Assembly: GCF_011516645.4 (NCBI RefSeq)
Contig: NZ_CP088285.1
Span: 9,442,501-9,506,500, forward strand
Origin: Bradyrhizobium septentrionale
GTDB taxonomy: Bacteria; Pseudomonadota; Alphaproteobacteria; Rhizobiales; Xanthobacteraceae
Length of the DNA stretch: 64,000 nucleotides
Direction: 5' to 3'
Part shown: piece after piece, positions 46,984 to 57,078 of the stretch
How positions within the stretch are numbered: the stretch's first letter is position 1
How the letters are laid out: every line of letters begins with the position of its first letter
Made by a program: the position numbers and the translations under genes
The notes under the pieces: model-generated
The model's database searches: none
Told to the model about the DNA's origin: nothing
The model's input: only the letters and a program-made list of their open reading frames with translations

Positions 46984-47006
46984 AGCCACCATCCAGATTG
47001 AGAAGT

Positions 47007-48923
47007 TTAAGCACTGACCATCGCGCGGAACTCGGCCGCCCGGTCATGAAACCGTTGGTGCCAGAGTTCCAGACTGAGAAGACCCCACGTCTTTCGGGAG
47101 AAGCGGGATTGCTCGCCAAAGCTGGAGAGCACGACATCGCTGTTGAAGAACGGGCGATGCTTCGAACGTTGTTCACCAAAGATATCCAGGACAAAGTCCT
47201 TGAGCTCGCCGTCGAACCATTCCTTCAGCGGCACCGGGAAACCCATCTTGTCGCGGCGCTGCAGCAGTGCCTTCGGCAGGGTGTCGCGATAAGCCGTCTT
47301 CATGAGCTGCTTCATCTGCCCGCCCATAAACTTCACGTCGGCCGGCACGGTAGCGAGAAACTCCACGAGGGGATGATCCAGCAACGGCACCCGGCTCTCC
47401 AGGCCGTGCGCCATGCTCATGCGGTCCTCGACGTGAAGCAGAGCCGGCAACAGGCACTTGAAGTCGAAGTGCGTCATCTTGTCGAAATAGGCTTCCTTCC
47501 GCACATTGTCCTGGTTGTTGAAAATGGCGCGGAAGGACTCGAACACCGCTTCCTTGTTCAACGCGCGCCAATCGACCTCACCGACCATGTCGGTCGAACG
47601 ATCGACCAGGCGGAAGTACCTGCGATCAAGATCCGCGAACAGGCCATCGCGCCAGAATTCCTTGATCATCGGCTTGTATTCGCGCAGCAGACCGAGATTG
47701 GGCACGATCGACTCGATCGTGACCACGTAGTGGCCGCTCTGGTAGGTGCCGTCGATCGCCGCCTTGATGCATTGCTCGAAATAGGCGACCAGATACCGCG
47801 CATAGCCGCCGAGCAGCTCGTCGCCGCCCTGTCCGCCCAGCACGACCTTGACGTTCTTCGCCGCCAGCGCGGACACCATGTATTGCGGAAACGACCCCGG
47901 TCCGGCGACCGGAAAGTCCAGATGGTAGATCACGTCGCCGATGCTGTTGCGGAAGTCGGCGGCAGTGATGTCGACCATGTGGAGCGACATATCAGCCAGA
48001 TCGGTCACCGTCTTGGCGTAGCCGCTCTCGTCATAGCCTGGAAATTCGAGAAAGCGGCCGTGGAATGCGTCGCGGCTGCGGTGATCCAGCTTGGAGGCCA
48101 TCAGCGCAACGAGGCTGGAGTCGAGACCGCCAGACACGTAACCGCCGACCGGAACGTCGGAGCGCAAATGCACCTGCATCGAGTCGGACAGCAGTTCGGT
48201 GAAGCGCCGCTCGAAATAGGCGGGACTGCGATCGAAATCGACATCGTACTGCACGTCCCAGTACCGGGACGTCATGACGTCGCCGCCGGCGAGCCGAAGC
48301 AGATGGCCGGGCAGCAGGGCCGATATCCCCTTGAACAGGGTCTTCTTGCCGATCGTGTACTGAAACGTGAGATACTCGCTCAGCGCATCGGCGTCGGTTT
48401 CGACCTCGCTCAGGAACGGCAGCAGCGCCTTGGCCTCCGACGCGAAGTAGAAGACCCCCTGTTGCACCGTATAGTAGAACGGCTTGATCCCGAACCGATC
48501 GCGCGCGGCAAACAGCTTCTTGTTTCTCTCGTCCCAGATTGCGAAGGCGAACATCCCGCGCAGATGATCGACGCAGCGCTCGCCCCATTTGGCGTAGGCG
48601 GCGAGGATCACCTCCGTGTCCGAATGGGACTGGAACGTCCAGCCGTCCGAGAGCTGCTCGCGAAGTTCGACGAAGTTGTAGATTTCCCCGTTGTAGGAAA
48701 TCACGGTGCCGTTCGCCCCCTTCATGGGCTGGGCGCCGGCGGGCGTCAGATCGATGATCGCAAGCCGACGGTGGACCAGCCCGACGCTTCCGGCGTCATC
48801 GCTCCATTGCCCCGAACCATCGGGCCCGCGATGCGCAATCAGGCTGCTCATCGCGTTGAGCGACGCGACGCGCCTTGCGACGGGATGACCGGACAGAGAT
48901 GCAAATCCTGCAATGCCACACAT
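47007..48923 (-). CDS. AsnB-like glutamine-dependent amidotransferase (copy 2)
   Basis: A 638-residue AsnB-type enzyme with MCGIAG (Cys2), NGEIYN near 78-83, SHSDTEV, and pyrophosphatase motif SGGLDSS at 264-270. It is only moderately similar to copy 1 and not a recent duplicate. It stands between the two glycosyltransferase paralogues and the SDR series, so a sugar carboxylate is a more likely acceptor than aspartate. The 23-base spacing to the SDR indicates cotranscription. Confidence 0.9.
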   Translation of the reverse strand: MCGIAGFASLSGHPVARRVASLNAMSSLIAHRGPDGSGQWSDDAGSVGLVHRRLAIIDLTPAGAQPMKGANGTVISYNGEIYNFVELREQLSDGWTFQSHSDTEVILAAYAKWGERCVDHLRGMFAFAIWDERNKKLFAARDRFGIKPFYYTVQQGVFYFASEAKALLPFLSEVETDADALSEYLTFQYTIGKKTLFKGISALLPGHLLRLAGGDVMTSRYWDVQYDVDFDRSPAYFERRFTELLSDSMQVHLRSDVPVGGYVSGGLDSSLVALMASKLDHRSRDAFHGRFLEFPGYDESGYAKTVTDLADMSLHMVDITAADFRNSIGDVIYHLDFPVAGPGSFPQYMVSALAAKNVKVVLGGQGGDELLGGYARYLVAYFEQCIKAAIDGTYQSGHYVVTIESIVPNLGLLREYKPMIKEFWRDGLFADLDRRYFRLVDRSTDMVGEVDWRALNKEAVFESFRAIFNNQDNVRKEAYFDKMTHFDFKCLLPALLHVEDRMSMAHGLESRVPLLDHPLVEFLATVPADVKFMGGQMKQLMKTAYRDTLPKALLQRRDKMGFPVPLKEWFDGELKDFVLDIFGEQRSKHRPFFNSDVVLSSFGEQSRFSRKTWGLLSLELWHQRFHDRAAEFRAMVSA

Positions 48924-48970
48924 GAATTCAGAGAACCTCGATATTCAAGATCGCTGCAAAGACACCAAAG

Positions 48971-50299
48971 CTATCCGCGAATTCTGCGCGCGAGTGACAG
49001 CATCTGGCGGACAAGCGTAACGACAACGGCGTGAAGGAAATTGGGTAGCAACCTGATTTCCTTCACATCCTCGATGTGATGCTGATGCGCCCGAAGAACA
49101 GCGCGGGTAAACGATTCCCGTAAGGCAAGCTCGTCTGTTACCGCACCGGTTGAGCTACCGCAATCAGGGAGTCGTCGGCCCTTCCTGACCGCCGCATCAC
49201 GAACCTCCGCTAGCAGACCTGCCACGAAATTCCTATAGCGGAACTTCGGATCCTCGACCAAGGCGCGGTAACAGGCCTCGATCCGCGCCTGGTTGGCGTC
49301 CTCGTCCAGCATCTGCTCGTAGACGTCTTCGGCATTCGAGCAATCCGGCGCGAGCGCGATGTAGTGCTCACCCGCCTTCAGGGCGCCGGCGTAATTGCCG
49401 GGCGTCAGGATCTGACAGGACCGTGCGATCGCCGCCTCGAACAGACGCGGACCTGCTGCGGTATAGACGTTCCGCATATCCTGACCGGCAAAACAGGCCT
49501 GCTCCAATTCCTCAAAGCTGGCCGCCGGGTTGCGCTGCAGCCGCCGCTCGACGCATTCCCTGATCTCCCCCCTGGCGTCCAGCAGCGAACTTCCGCTCTC
49601 GCAGCCCAGGGTGAACTTGCTGTTGCCCAGAAACTGGAGCCAGGCGTCGCCAACGAGGGCGTCGCGCGCCTGCGTCGAGATATCCAGCTTCAGCTGGCGA
49701 TCGGCCATGCTGGAGCGGAAGCGATCGCCCAATTCGGTCTTCACCTGGCCAATTCTTCCGAAATAGGCGGGCAGCGCCCTGGCCCTGTAGCCGACGTCGA
49801 TCTCCCTGTCCTTGAACGGGACGGCAAAGCGCTGCATCAGCCCGATGTCGGCGTCGTCAACGTATCCCGTCAGCGCCTCGAGCACCCGGGCATGCTTCCG
49901 CGCGCGAGGATAGAACTCCGCATGATGGTCGTGGCAGACGGAATAGATCAGATCGACCTTCCAGTCCGAAAGCCAGTTGTCGAGTATTTCGGCGTGGTCG
50001 TACTCGTCCTGGGGCAGCGCCACCTTGACGGCATCCGACTTCGCGATGAAGTCGTAGGCATCGAGGAGCCGATCCAGCCACAGCGATTTCGGCCTCGCCC
50101 ATCTCCAGCACAGAAACGTGGTGTCGAGAATGATCGCGTCGAAGGCCTGTTCGCGAAGACGGGCGGTGACGGGTTGGCGCGCGCTATGCAACGTGTATTC
50201 GTGCTGAGGGGCATATTTGACGAGTGCGAACGCGTGATTGATCGACGTACGCCGCGCCGAGCCAAGATCGTCAAGTTCGTGCAGGATAAGGATGCGCAC
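48971..50299 (-). CDS. Putative glycosyltransferase, paralogue of the next upstream gene
   Basis: A 442-residue GT-B-like protein. It shares with the 50.3-51.8 kb protein an ordered set of motifs: REIDVGYRAR, W..FL.NSKFTLGCESGSS, GEI...V...LQRNPAASFEELE, AAGPRLFEAAI and GEHYIALAPDCSN. The G.ESG and late FEAA...HY..L.PD..N segments resemble the nucleotide-sugar side of CgeB-like transferases. The C-terminus has extra helical, basic sequence. Donor unknown. It lies 47 bases before asnB copy 2. Confidence 0.65.
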   Translation of the reverse strand: MRILILHELDDLGSARRTSINHAFALVKYAPQHEYTLHSARQPVTARLREQAFDAIILDTTFLCWRWARPKSLWLDRLLDAYDFIAKSDAVKVALPQDEYDHAEILDNWLSDWKVDLIYSVCHDHHAEFYPRARKHARVLEALTGYVDDADIGLMQRFAVPFKDREIDVGYRARALPAYFGRIGQVKTELGDRFRSSMADRQLKLDISTQARDALVGDAWLQFLGNSKFTLGCESGSSLLDARGEIRECVERRLQRNPAASFEELEQACFAGQDMRNVYTAAGPRLFEAAIARSCQILTPGNYAGALKAGEHYIALAPDCSNAEDVYEQMLDEDANQARIEACYRALVEDPKFRYRNFVAGLLAEVRDAAVRKGRRLPDCGSSTGAVTDELALRESFTRAVLRAHQHHIEDVKEIRLLPNFLHAVVVTLVRQMLSLARRIRG

Positions 50300-50343
50300 G
50301 ATCGAAGATTAACCCTGCACCCGGCAGCGTGGGACGGCAACTG

Positions 50344-51765
50344 TCACGCATCAATCCCGATCAGGCGACGAATTCTCGTGTGCCTCAAAACGATCCGTTT
50401 CGCCCAACGACGTAGTGGACCCGGCGTCAAACGCGCCACGTGGATGACGCCATTCGCTGCAACGACCTTCGCGATGACGACCAGACGGTGGCGCACCGTC
50501 TGCTTCGCCTTCCGCATCACTTTCTGCATCAGCTCCCGTCGCCGCGTGCGGCGCTTTTCGCGCGCGACCAATGCGACAAGCTCCCCTTCGGCATAGCACC
50601 GTTTCGTTGCCGCCATTTCTGGGTGATATCGACGGTCGATAGCGCGATCGACCTGCCGGACCATTGCCTCGAAGCTGTTGTCGGGATTGAGCGCCACCTC
50701 ACGATAGGCCCGGTCGACAATCTCCTGCGCCCGCACGGGATCGCGCAGCACCTCCATGACCTCGGCCATGTTGGAATGATCCTTTTTCAGCGGCACATAG
50801 TGCCGCCAGGGCTCAAGCCTTCCGGAATAGGTGCCCTCGTACAGGATCATCAATGTTTGCAGCGCGGCCGCCTCGAAGCATCTCGGCGAGATGACGGCAA
50901 GAATGACTCGGTTGTCCTCATCCTTGAAATACAGATCGCGCAGCGTTTCGAAGCTCGCCGACGGATCGCGGGCCAGATGTTGATCCACGTTGCGCTGAAT
51001 CTCGCCGGTGAAGTCGCAAACGCTGGCACCACTTTCGGTGCCGAGGACAGCCTTGCAGTTGGCAAGGAACTTGATCCAGTTCTCGCCGTAGATGCGGTCT
51101 TCCTCGCGCGTGGACATGTCGCAGGTCAGTCCGTACTGGGCGGCATCCGCCTCAAACCGACCGGAAATCAGCCATTTCTCCTGAGCGAAGCTTCCCAACC
51201 AGTCGGGAACCTTTCTCGCGCGGTAACCGACATCGATGGATCGATCCTCGAGACGCGGCACTGTCCTATCGAGCAATTCACCCGGAACGTAGCCGGTAAG
51301 CACGGTTTCCCGGACGACATTCGGCAGCCGATCCTGCGGATAGTAGTCGTCCATGATCTCCTGCGGGACGACACTGAACAGGATATGGACGCCGAGTTGC
51401 CGGAACGCGGCCATCGTGTCGTTGATCCAGCGATACTCATCCTGGATGAAGGCGGCCTTCAGCCCCTTGAACCTGCAAATGGCGGCCCGCAGATTCGGGC
51501 CGATATAGGTGTCCATGCAGGCGACGAGAGAATAGTGGATGATGACACCGTCAAATCGGTCGAGCTCGAGCAGATTGGAGACGTCGCCCCTCGAGTTGAA
51601 GATCTGGATCGAGTGCCTGGAGAACTCCTTGAGACCCATGACGTGGTCAATGATCGTGGAGGCGCTGCCTGGCATGAAATCGCAAAGCAGCAGAAACTCA
51701 AGACGCCGAAGATTGGGCGCGTCGACCGCGGTGAGCGGAGGAGCCGGATGGGTGACTGGGATCAT
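50344..51765 (-). CDS. Putative glycosyltransferase, paralogue of the preceding gene
   Basis: About 473 residues from the ATG at 51765; the frame runs to 51843 but that part would overlap the WbpD-like gene and has only a TTG. Shared motifs are RSIDVGYRAR, W.KFLANCKAVLGTESGAS, GEI.RNVD.HLARDPSASFETLRDLYF, ISPRCFEAAALQTL and WRHYVPLKKDHSN. A C-terminal Arg/Lys-rich stretch may bind the membrane. I do not recognise a characterised member; GT-B (CgeB-like) is inferred. The gene pair probably forms two linkages of the same kind. Confidence 0.65.
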   Translation of the reverse strand: MIPVTHPAPPLTAVDAPNLRRLEFLLLCDFMPGSASTIIDHVMGLKEFSRHSIQIFNSRGDVSNLLELDRFDGVIIHYSLVACMDTYIGPNLRAAICRFKGLKAAFIQDEYRWINDTMAAFRQLGVHILFSVVPQEIMDDYYPQDRLPNVVRETVLTGYVPGELLDRTVPRLEDRSIDVGYRARKVPDWLGSFAQEKWLISGRFEADAAQYGLTCDMSTREEDRIYGENWIKFLANCKAVLGTESGASVCDFTGEIQRNVDQHLARDPSASFETLRDLYFKDEDNRVILAVISPRCFEAAALQTLMILYEGTYSGRLEPWRHYVPLKKDHSNMAEVMEVLRDPVRAQEIVDRAYREVALNPDNSFEAMVRQVDRAIDRRYHPEMAATKRCYAEGELVALVAREKRRTRRRELMQKVMRKAKQTVRHRLVVIAKVVAANGVIHVARLTPGPLRRWAKRIVLRHTRIRRLIGIDA

Positions 51766-51802
51766 CTGGGTTAACTGAAGTTGGTTTGGAAAAAACGCCA
51801 GC

Positions 51803-53418
<1,616 letters not shown>

Positions 53419-53469
53419 TCACACCCAAGCCCAAATAAATCCATCACGCCCGCCAGGCAGCGGACGCAC

Positions 53470-53988
53470 TCAAGCCGCGGCGATCAGATCCGCCCCGACA
53501 AGAACGCGAACCTTGCGGCCCAGCAGGTTCAAAAGAACAGCCACGCGATGGTGATCGCTGGCATCTTCGACGAGCGCAAGACTATCGACGAATGCACCCT
53601 GGACAATTCGCACGGTGTCACCGGGCGAGAAAGCCGGCCTGCGTACGAGCTGGATAAATCCGGCTTCGTCCTCGCGCGCTTTCAGCGTGTCGATGACGCC
53701 ACTTTCCACCGCGGCCGGCCGGTCGCCCACGCACACGAGATGCGAAACACCGAGCGTCGATTGAATGGCACGCCAGCGCTGGGCCGCAACATCGATTGCG
53801 ACGAACAGGTAGCGCGGGAATAGCGGCCGCGGCACCAACTCCACCTTCCGCGCATGACTGCGGCGTCTCTGATAGCGGGGAAGGTAAGTGGCGAAGCCCT
53901 GCCGCACGAGGCCCGCCGCCGCCTTGGCTTCGGCATTGACCTGTGTCTGCACGACGTACCAGCGCGAATCGGGCTGCATCGCCATCAC
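53470..53988 (-). CDS. NusG-paralogue transcription antiterminator (RfaH/UpxY type)
   Basis: A 172-residue protein with an N-terminal NGN domain: WYVVQTQVNAEAKAAAGL, then LVPRPLFPRYLFVAID, and a short KOW segment FSPGDTVRIVQGAFVDSLALV. It is not housekeeping NusG, which neighbours secE and ribosomal protein genes. RfaH, UpxY and LoaP homologues ride on polymerase to help transcribe long surface-polysaccharide operons, and this gene heads one. Its start overlaps the winged-helix gene stop (ATGA). It may start at Met3. Confidence 0.85.
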   Translation of the reverse strand: MMAMQPDSRWYVVQTQVNAEAKAAAGLVRQGFATYLPRYQRRRSHARKVELVPRPLFPRYLFVAIDVAAQRWRAIQSTLGVSHLVCVGDRPAAVESGVIDTLKAREDEAGFIQLVRRPAFSPGDTVRIVQGAFVDSLALVEDASDHHRVAVLLNLLGRKVRVLVGADLIAAA

Positions 53989-54623
53989 GCCCCCTGTGGC
54001 TGCTTTGGACGCAAGCCCAGCAGGTCTGGAGCGAGCACTTTCTCTGCGCCGAACTTGCTGACCGCCTGGTCGAATACATTTCGCGCGCCGGTCAAATGGG
54101 TCACGACGACCGCATCAAACGGCTCGTCCACCAACGCGTAGGAGGAAACCACCCTGACTCCGATGAACCGGGACGCGGTTGCATCGGGGTCAACGATCGC
54201 AAGGACCGAGATCGGCCCGTCGACCGCGCACAGGATCGCGATTTCGCAAAGGTCCGATTGTCCGGCAAGCACAACCCGCCTGAAGCCACGCGCCTGCGCG
54301 CGTTCAAACAGCTTGCCATATTCATCCTTCGCCTTGCGGAAGAGCGAAAAGGAGTCGGACAGGAATTGGACGGTGAGCCGCGATTTCTCGGAGAAGCCCT
54401 GCGGCGTGAGGTAGTAGGCATATCGCCGCGCGGGCGCCGACCCGACCTTGACGAAGCCCTTCTTGATCGCCCGCTTCAGGTAAGCGTTGACCAGACCGAG
54501 CGCGACGCCCAGTTCGGCCGCGATGTGCCGCTGCGATTGCGCGCCATCCGCCTCAAGAGAGGTGAGCAGCCCGAGCACGAGCCGGTCGCTGTCATTCTCA
54601 TCCGTCGGTAGAGTCCCTGCCAT
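53985..54623 (-). CDS. Winged-helix regulator with Rossmann-like C-terminal domain
   Basis: 212 residues from the ATG at 54623. Residues 29-72 form a winged HTH (SQRHIAAELGVALGLVNAYLKRAIKKGFVKV, then RRYAYYLTPQGF), comparable to MarR-like folds. After a helical linker, residues 114-160 read RRVVLAGQSDLCEIAILCAVDGPISVLAIVD, resembling the Rossmann-like sugar-nucleotide-binding start of PglD/CapD proteins. A regulator sensing a nucleotide sugar is plausible. Two GTTCA-N5-TGAAC copies lie just upstream of the gene, so it may regulate itself and the NusG paralogue. Confidence 0.72.
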   Translation of the reverse strand: MAGTLPTDENDSDRLVLGLLTSLEADGAQSQRHIAAELGVALGLVNAYLKRAIKKGFVKVGSAPARRYAYYLTPQGFSEKSRLTVQFLSDSFSLFRKAKDEYGKLFERAQARGFRRVVLAGQSDLCEIAILCAVDGPISVLAIVDPDATASRFIGVRVVSSYALVDEPFDAVVVTHLTGARNVFDQAVSKFGAEKVLAPDLLGLRPKQPQGA

Positions 54624-54656
54624 CACGCCTATCCCCACTGGAGAGGCTGATAGCGC

Positions 54657-54671
54657 GTTCACACGATGAAC
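54657..54671. promoter_or_regulatory. GTTCA-N5-TGAAC inverted repeat, copy 1
   Basis: GTTCACACGATGAAC. A 5-bp perfect inverted repeat with 5-base spacer, 34 bases before the winged-helix start. Dyad symmetry and position fit an operator. Confidence 0.55.
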
Positions 54672-54684
54672 GTCAAGCAAATTC

Positions 54685-54699
54685 GTTCACGCCATGAAC
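54685..54699. promoter_or_regulatory. GTTCA-N5-TGAAC inverted repeat, copy 2
   Basis: GTTCACGCCATGAAC, centred 28 bases from copy 1. The pair covers the likely core promoter region of the regulator operon, before the end of the next glycosyltransferase gene. Confidence 0.55.
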
Positions 54700-54760
54700 A
54701 TCGCAACTATCTGATTATAAAAGAATTTATCTCGCGATCCTGTGTCGCAATGGCCACACT

Positions 54761-55978
54761 TCAGACCGGATCACGGGGCTCGGCCAGATACTGCGCCGCG
54801 AGCGTCGAATAGCTGTATCGCTGCGCGGCGGCGACACGATCGCCGCGCGGACGCGCCGGACCGTCGAGGGCGGCGCGCAGGGATGCCGCAAGCGCATCAG
54901 CATCATCAGGTGCGCATCGCGCGGTCACCAGATCCTGGAGCCCGGCCAGCGCCCGCTCTTCGCAGGCAATGACGCTGCGCGGCGCGAACAGGCAGTAGTC
55001 GAACAGCTTGTTGGGACTGATGCCATGGTGATAGAGCGCGTTCTTGTGGAAGGCGACGACCGCGCAATCGGAAGCATGCAGCATGCCGTGCACGACCGAT
55101 CGATCGACTTCATCGTGAAACTCGACATTGCCAAGCGCGACCGCCCGCTGTTCGAGCGCGGCTCGCGAGGTCCCTGAACCGACCATCACGAAACGAATCT
55201 CGGAGTTCGATTTGCCGAGGATGGCAGCCGCATCGAGAATGGCCTCCACGGCGTTCGGAGGACCCATGCCGCCGGCGTAAAGCACCACGCGCCTGCCCTG
55301 CTGCTTCAGCAGATTGATGCGATCGGTCAGGGGGTGACGAAGATTGTCGATCGTCAGTGCGCTCTGGATCTCGCCGTCGGAGACCCCGTTCGGGATCCAC
55401 ATGAACCTGCCGGCCGGCAAGCCACGTGCCCGCATATGGGGTTCCGCTCCGGCCAGCAGGCAGATCACGCGATCTGCCGCGCGATACGCCGAGCGCTCCT
55501 TCCAGCCGAGCACCTTCATCAGCGGATGCCATGCCGGGGTCATTCCGAGCGCGATGATGCTCTCCGGCCAGAGGTCGCGGACCTCCAGCCAGAACCTCGC
55601 ATCGAAACGCCGCGCGACCTGTTGCGCCACTGAGATGAAGAATAGGTGCGGGCTCGACGCGATCATCAGATCCGGTTTGCCGAACTGTGCGGCAATTGCA
55701 GCCGCCGCTGAGCCGAAGGCCGGCCCAAAGCTCAAATTGTTGCGGAGCCGCCCCAGGCTGCCGCTGCCATAGCGCGGTGTATCGAGAAACCAGAAGTCGA
55801 TGTCGTTGATCCGCTGCGGCCCCGGAACGCGCGGCTGCCTGTGCAGATGATGGAAGGCGGCGCTGACCACCACCACCCGGTGCCCCATCTTGCCCCAGGC
55901 GTCCGCCAGCCAGAATGGACGATAGTGACGCCCCAGGCCGGGTCCGCCAGCAAAGGGATGCACCAGCCAGATGTTCAT
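54761..55978 (-). CDS. Group 1 glycosyltransferase (GT4, WbuB-like)
   Basis: A 405-residue GT-B transferase. MNIWLVHPFAGGPGLGRHYR opens it, EVRDLWPESIIALGM is typical of the WbuB/WcaI group, and RRVVLYAGGMGPPNAVEAILDAA plus the donor-site NALYHHGISPNKLFDYCLFAPR complete the fold. The ATG at 55978 overlaps the previous gene's stop (ATGA). It likely adds a hexose or amino sugar in repeat-unit assembly. Last gene of the asnB copy 3 operon. Confidence 0.87.
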   Translation of the reverse strand: MNIWLVHPFAGGPGLGRHYRPFWLADAWGKMGHRVVVVSAAFHHLHRQPRVPGPQRINDIDFWFLDTPRYGSGSLGRLRNNLSFGPAFGSAAAAIAAQFGKPDLMIASSPHLFFISVAQQVARRFDARFWLEVRDLWPESIIALGMTPAWHPLMKVLGWKERSAYRAADRVICLLAGAEPHMRARGLPAGRFMWIPNGVSDGEIQSALTIDNLRHPLTDRINLLKQQGRRVVLYAGGMGPPNAVEAILDAAAILGKSNSEIRFVMVGSGTSRAALEQRAVALGNVEFHDEVDRSVVHGMLHASDCAVVAFHKNALYHHGISPNKLFDYCLFAPRSVIACEERALAGLQDLVTARCAPDDADALAASLRAALDGPARPRGDRVAAAQRYSYSTLAAQYLAEPRDPV

Positions 55979-57078
55979 GCTGCCGCCCCGGGCGAAGCAA
56001 ATCGCTGGTAGAGGTCGTTGAGTTCCGCCGCGTCGTGCTGCCAATTGAAATTCCCGACAACCGCCGCCCGTCCCGCCAGCCCCAATCCGATCGCCATTTG
56101 AGGGTCGTCCGCGAGCCTGGTCAGGCTGTCGAGCAGCGCCGCGCGATCCCTGAGCGACACGACGATGCCGCAGCCCGCCGCCTCGACGATCTCCTTGGAT
56201 TTCGGCAAATCACTTGAAATGACAGGTAGCCCAGCGGCCATATATTCAAAAAGCTTCGTTGGAAGTGAGAGTAAATAATTCGGTTCGGGCAATAGCAGGT
56301 TGAGTCCGATGAGACTTTCGTTCAGCAGTGTCGCGATCTCAGCGCGTCCCAGGCTGCCCCTGTATGACACGTCGGCGGATGATTTCTCAAGCCAGGCCTG
56401 TTCTTCGCGGCCGATGGTTCCCGCGAGCACGAGCGGCAGACGCACCGCGGCGCATGCTTCCACCATTTCGACCAGCCCGCGATCGAAACTGGTGCGGCCC
56501 ACGTAAACCGCCTGGCGCTGCCGCTTTGTGGTCGGCGTCGGTTCGATGAATTCGTCGAGCCGCACGGTGTTCCTGACCAGCGTGACATTAGCGCCATAGC
56601 TGTGAAAGCGATCCGCTATCGCTGGTGTCGCAGCCACGATCGCATCAAAGCGCCGCGCGGCGCTCCGCTCCACCAGTTCCATCGCGCGCGCCACGAGAGG
56701 CCGCATCCAGGGCCAAATCCACCGCTTGGAATGGATGTCCGACGGCACGTCCTCGTGAACATCATAGACCACCTTGCAGCGTCGGCTCTTAAGCAAGAGC
56801 GCGAACGGTATCAGTTCCGGATCGTGGAATTGCACGACGTCGGCCCCGGATGCGCGGGCAAGTGCAATTGCCGCCCTCCCCGCGACCCACGGGCGCTTCC
56901 AGCGCGCGACCGAGGGCTGCTCGATCAGTTTGAACACGATGCGTCCGGCGTCACCTGGGCGCGGCGGCCGCGCCACGACGGTCACCTCGTGACCTGCCTC
57001 GGACAGGCTTCGCGCTTCCTTCTCAACAATTCGAATGTCGTTGGCCGAATGGACACTCGACAGCATACAGATCTTCAT
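55975..57078 (-). CDS. Group 1 glycosyltransferase (GT4)
   Basis: A 367-residue transferase. MKICMLSSVHSANDIRIVEKEARSLSEAGH begins it; VVQFHDPELIPFALLLK, YDVHEDVPSDIHSK and VYVGRTSFDRGLVEMVEA are GT4-type. The donor-side ESLIGLNLLLPEPNYLLSLPTKLFEYMAAGLPVISSD is clear. It overlaps asnB copy 3 by ATGA at 57075-57078 and the following GT by ATGA, so it is part of a coupled three-gene operon. Confidence 0.9.
   Translation of the reverse strand: MKICMLSSVHSANDIRIVEKEARSLSEAGHEVTVVARPPRPGDAGRIVFKLIEQPSVARWKRPWVAGRAAIALARASGADVVQFHDPELIPFALLLKSRRCKVVYDVHEDVPSDIHSKRWIWPWMRPLVARAMELVERSAARRFDAIVAATPAIADRFHSYGANVTLVRNTVRLDEFIEPTPTTKRQRQAVYVGRTSFDRGLVEMVEACAAVRLPLVLAGTIGREEQAWLEKSSADVSYRGSLGRAEIATLLNESLIGLNLLLPEPNYLLSLPTKLFEYMAAGLPVISSDLPKSKEIVEAAGCGIVVSLRDRAALLDSLTRLADDPQMAIGLGLAGRAAVVGNFNWQHDAAELNDLYQRFASPGAAA

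Noticed and set aside
46998..49034. A 678-codon plus-strand frame opposite asnB copy 2
   Set aside because: The AsnB-like frame on the minus strand has all catalytic motifs; the opposite frame shows none.
49154..49161. A second GCGGTAGC on the minus strand
   Set aside because: It falls inside the coding region of the glycosyltransferase (Asp-Cys-Gly-Ser codons), not in a leader, so an ops role is unlikely.
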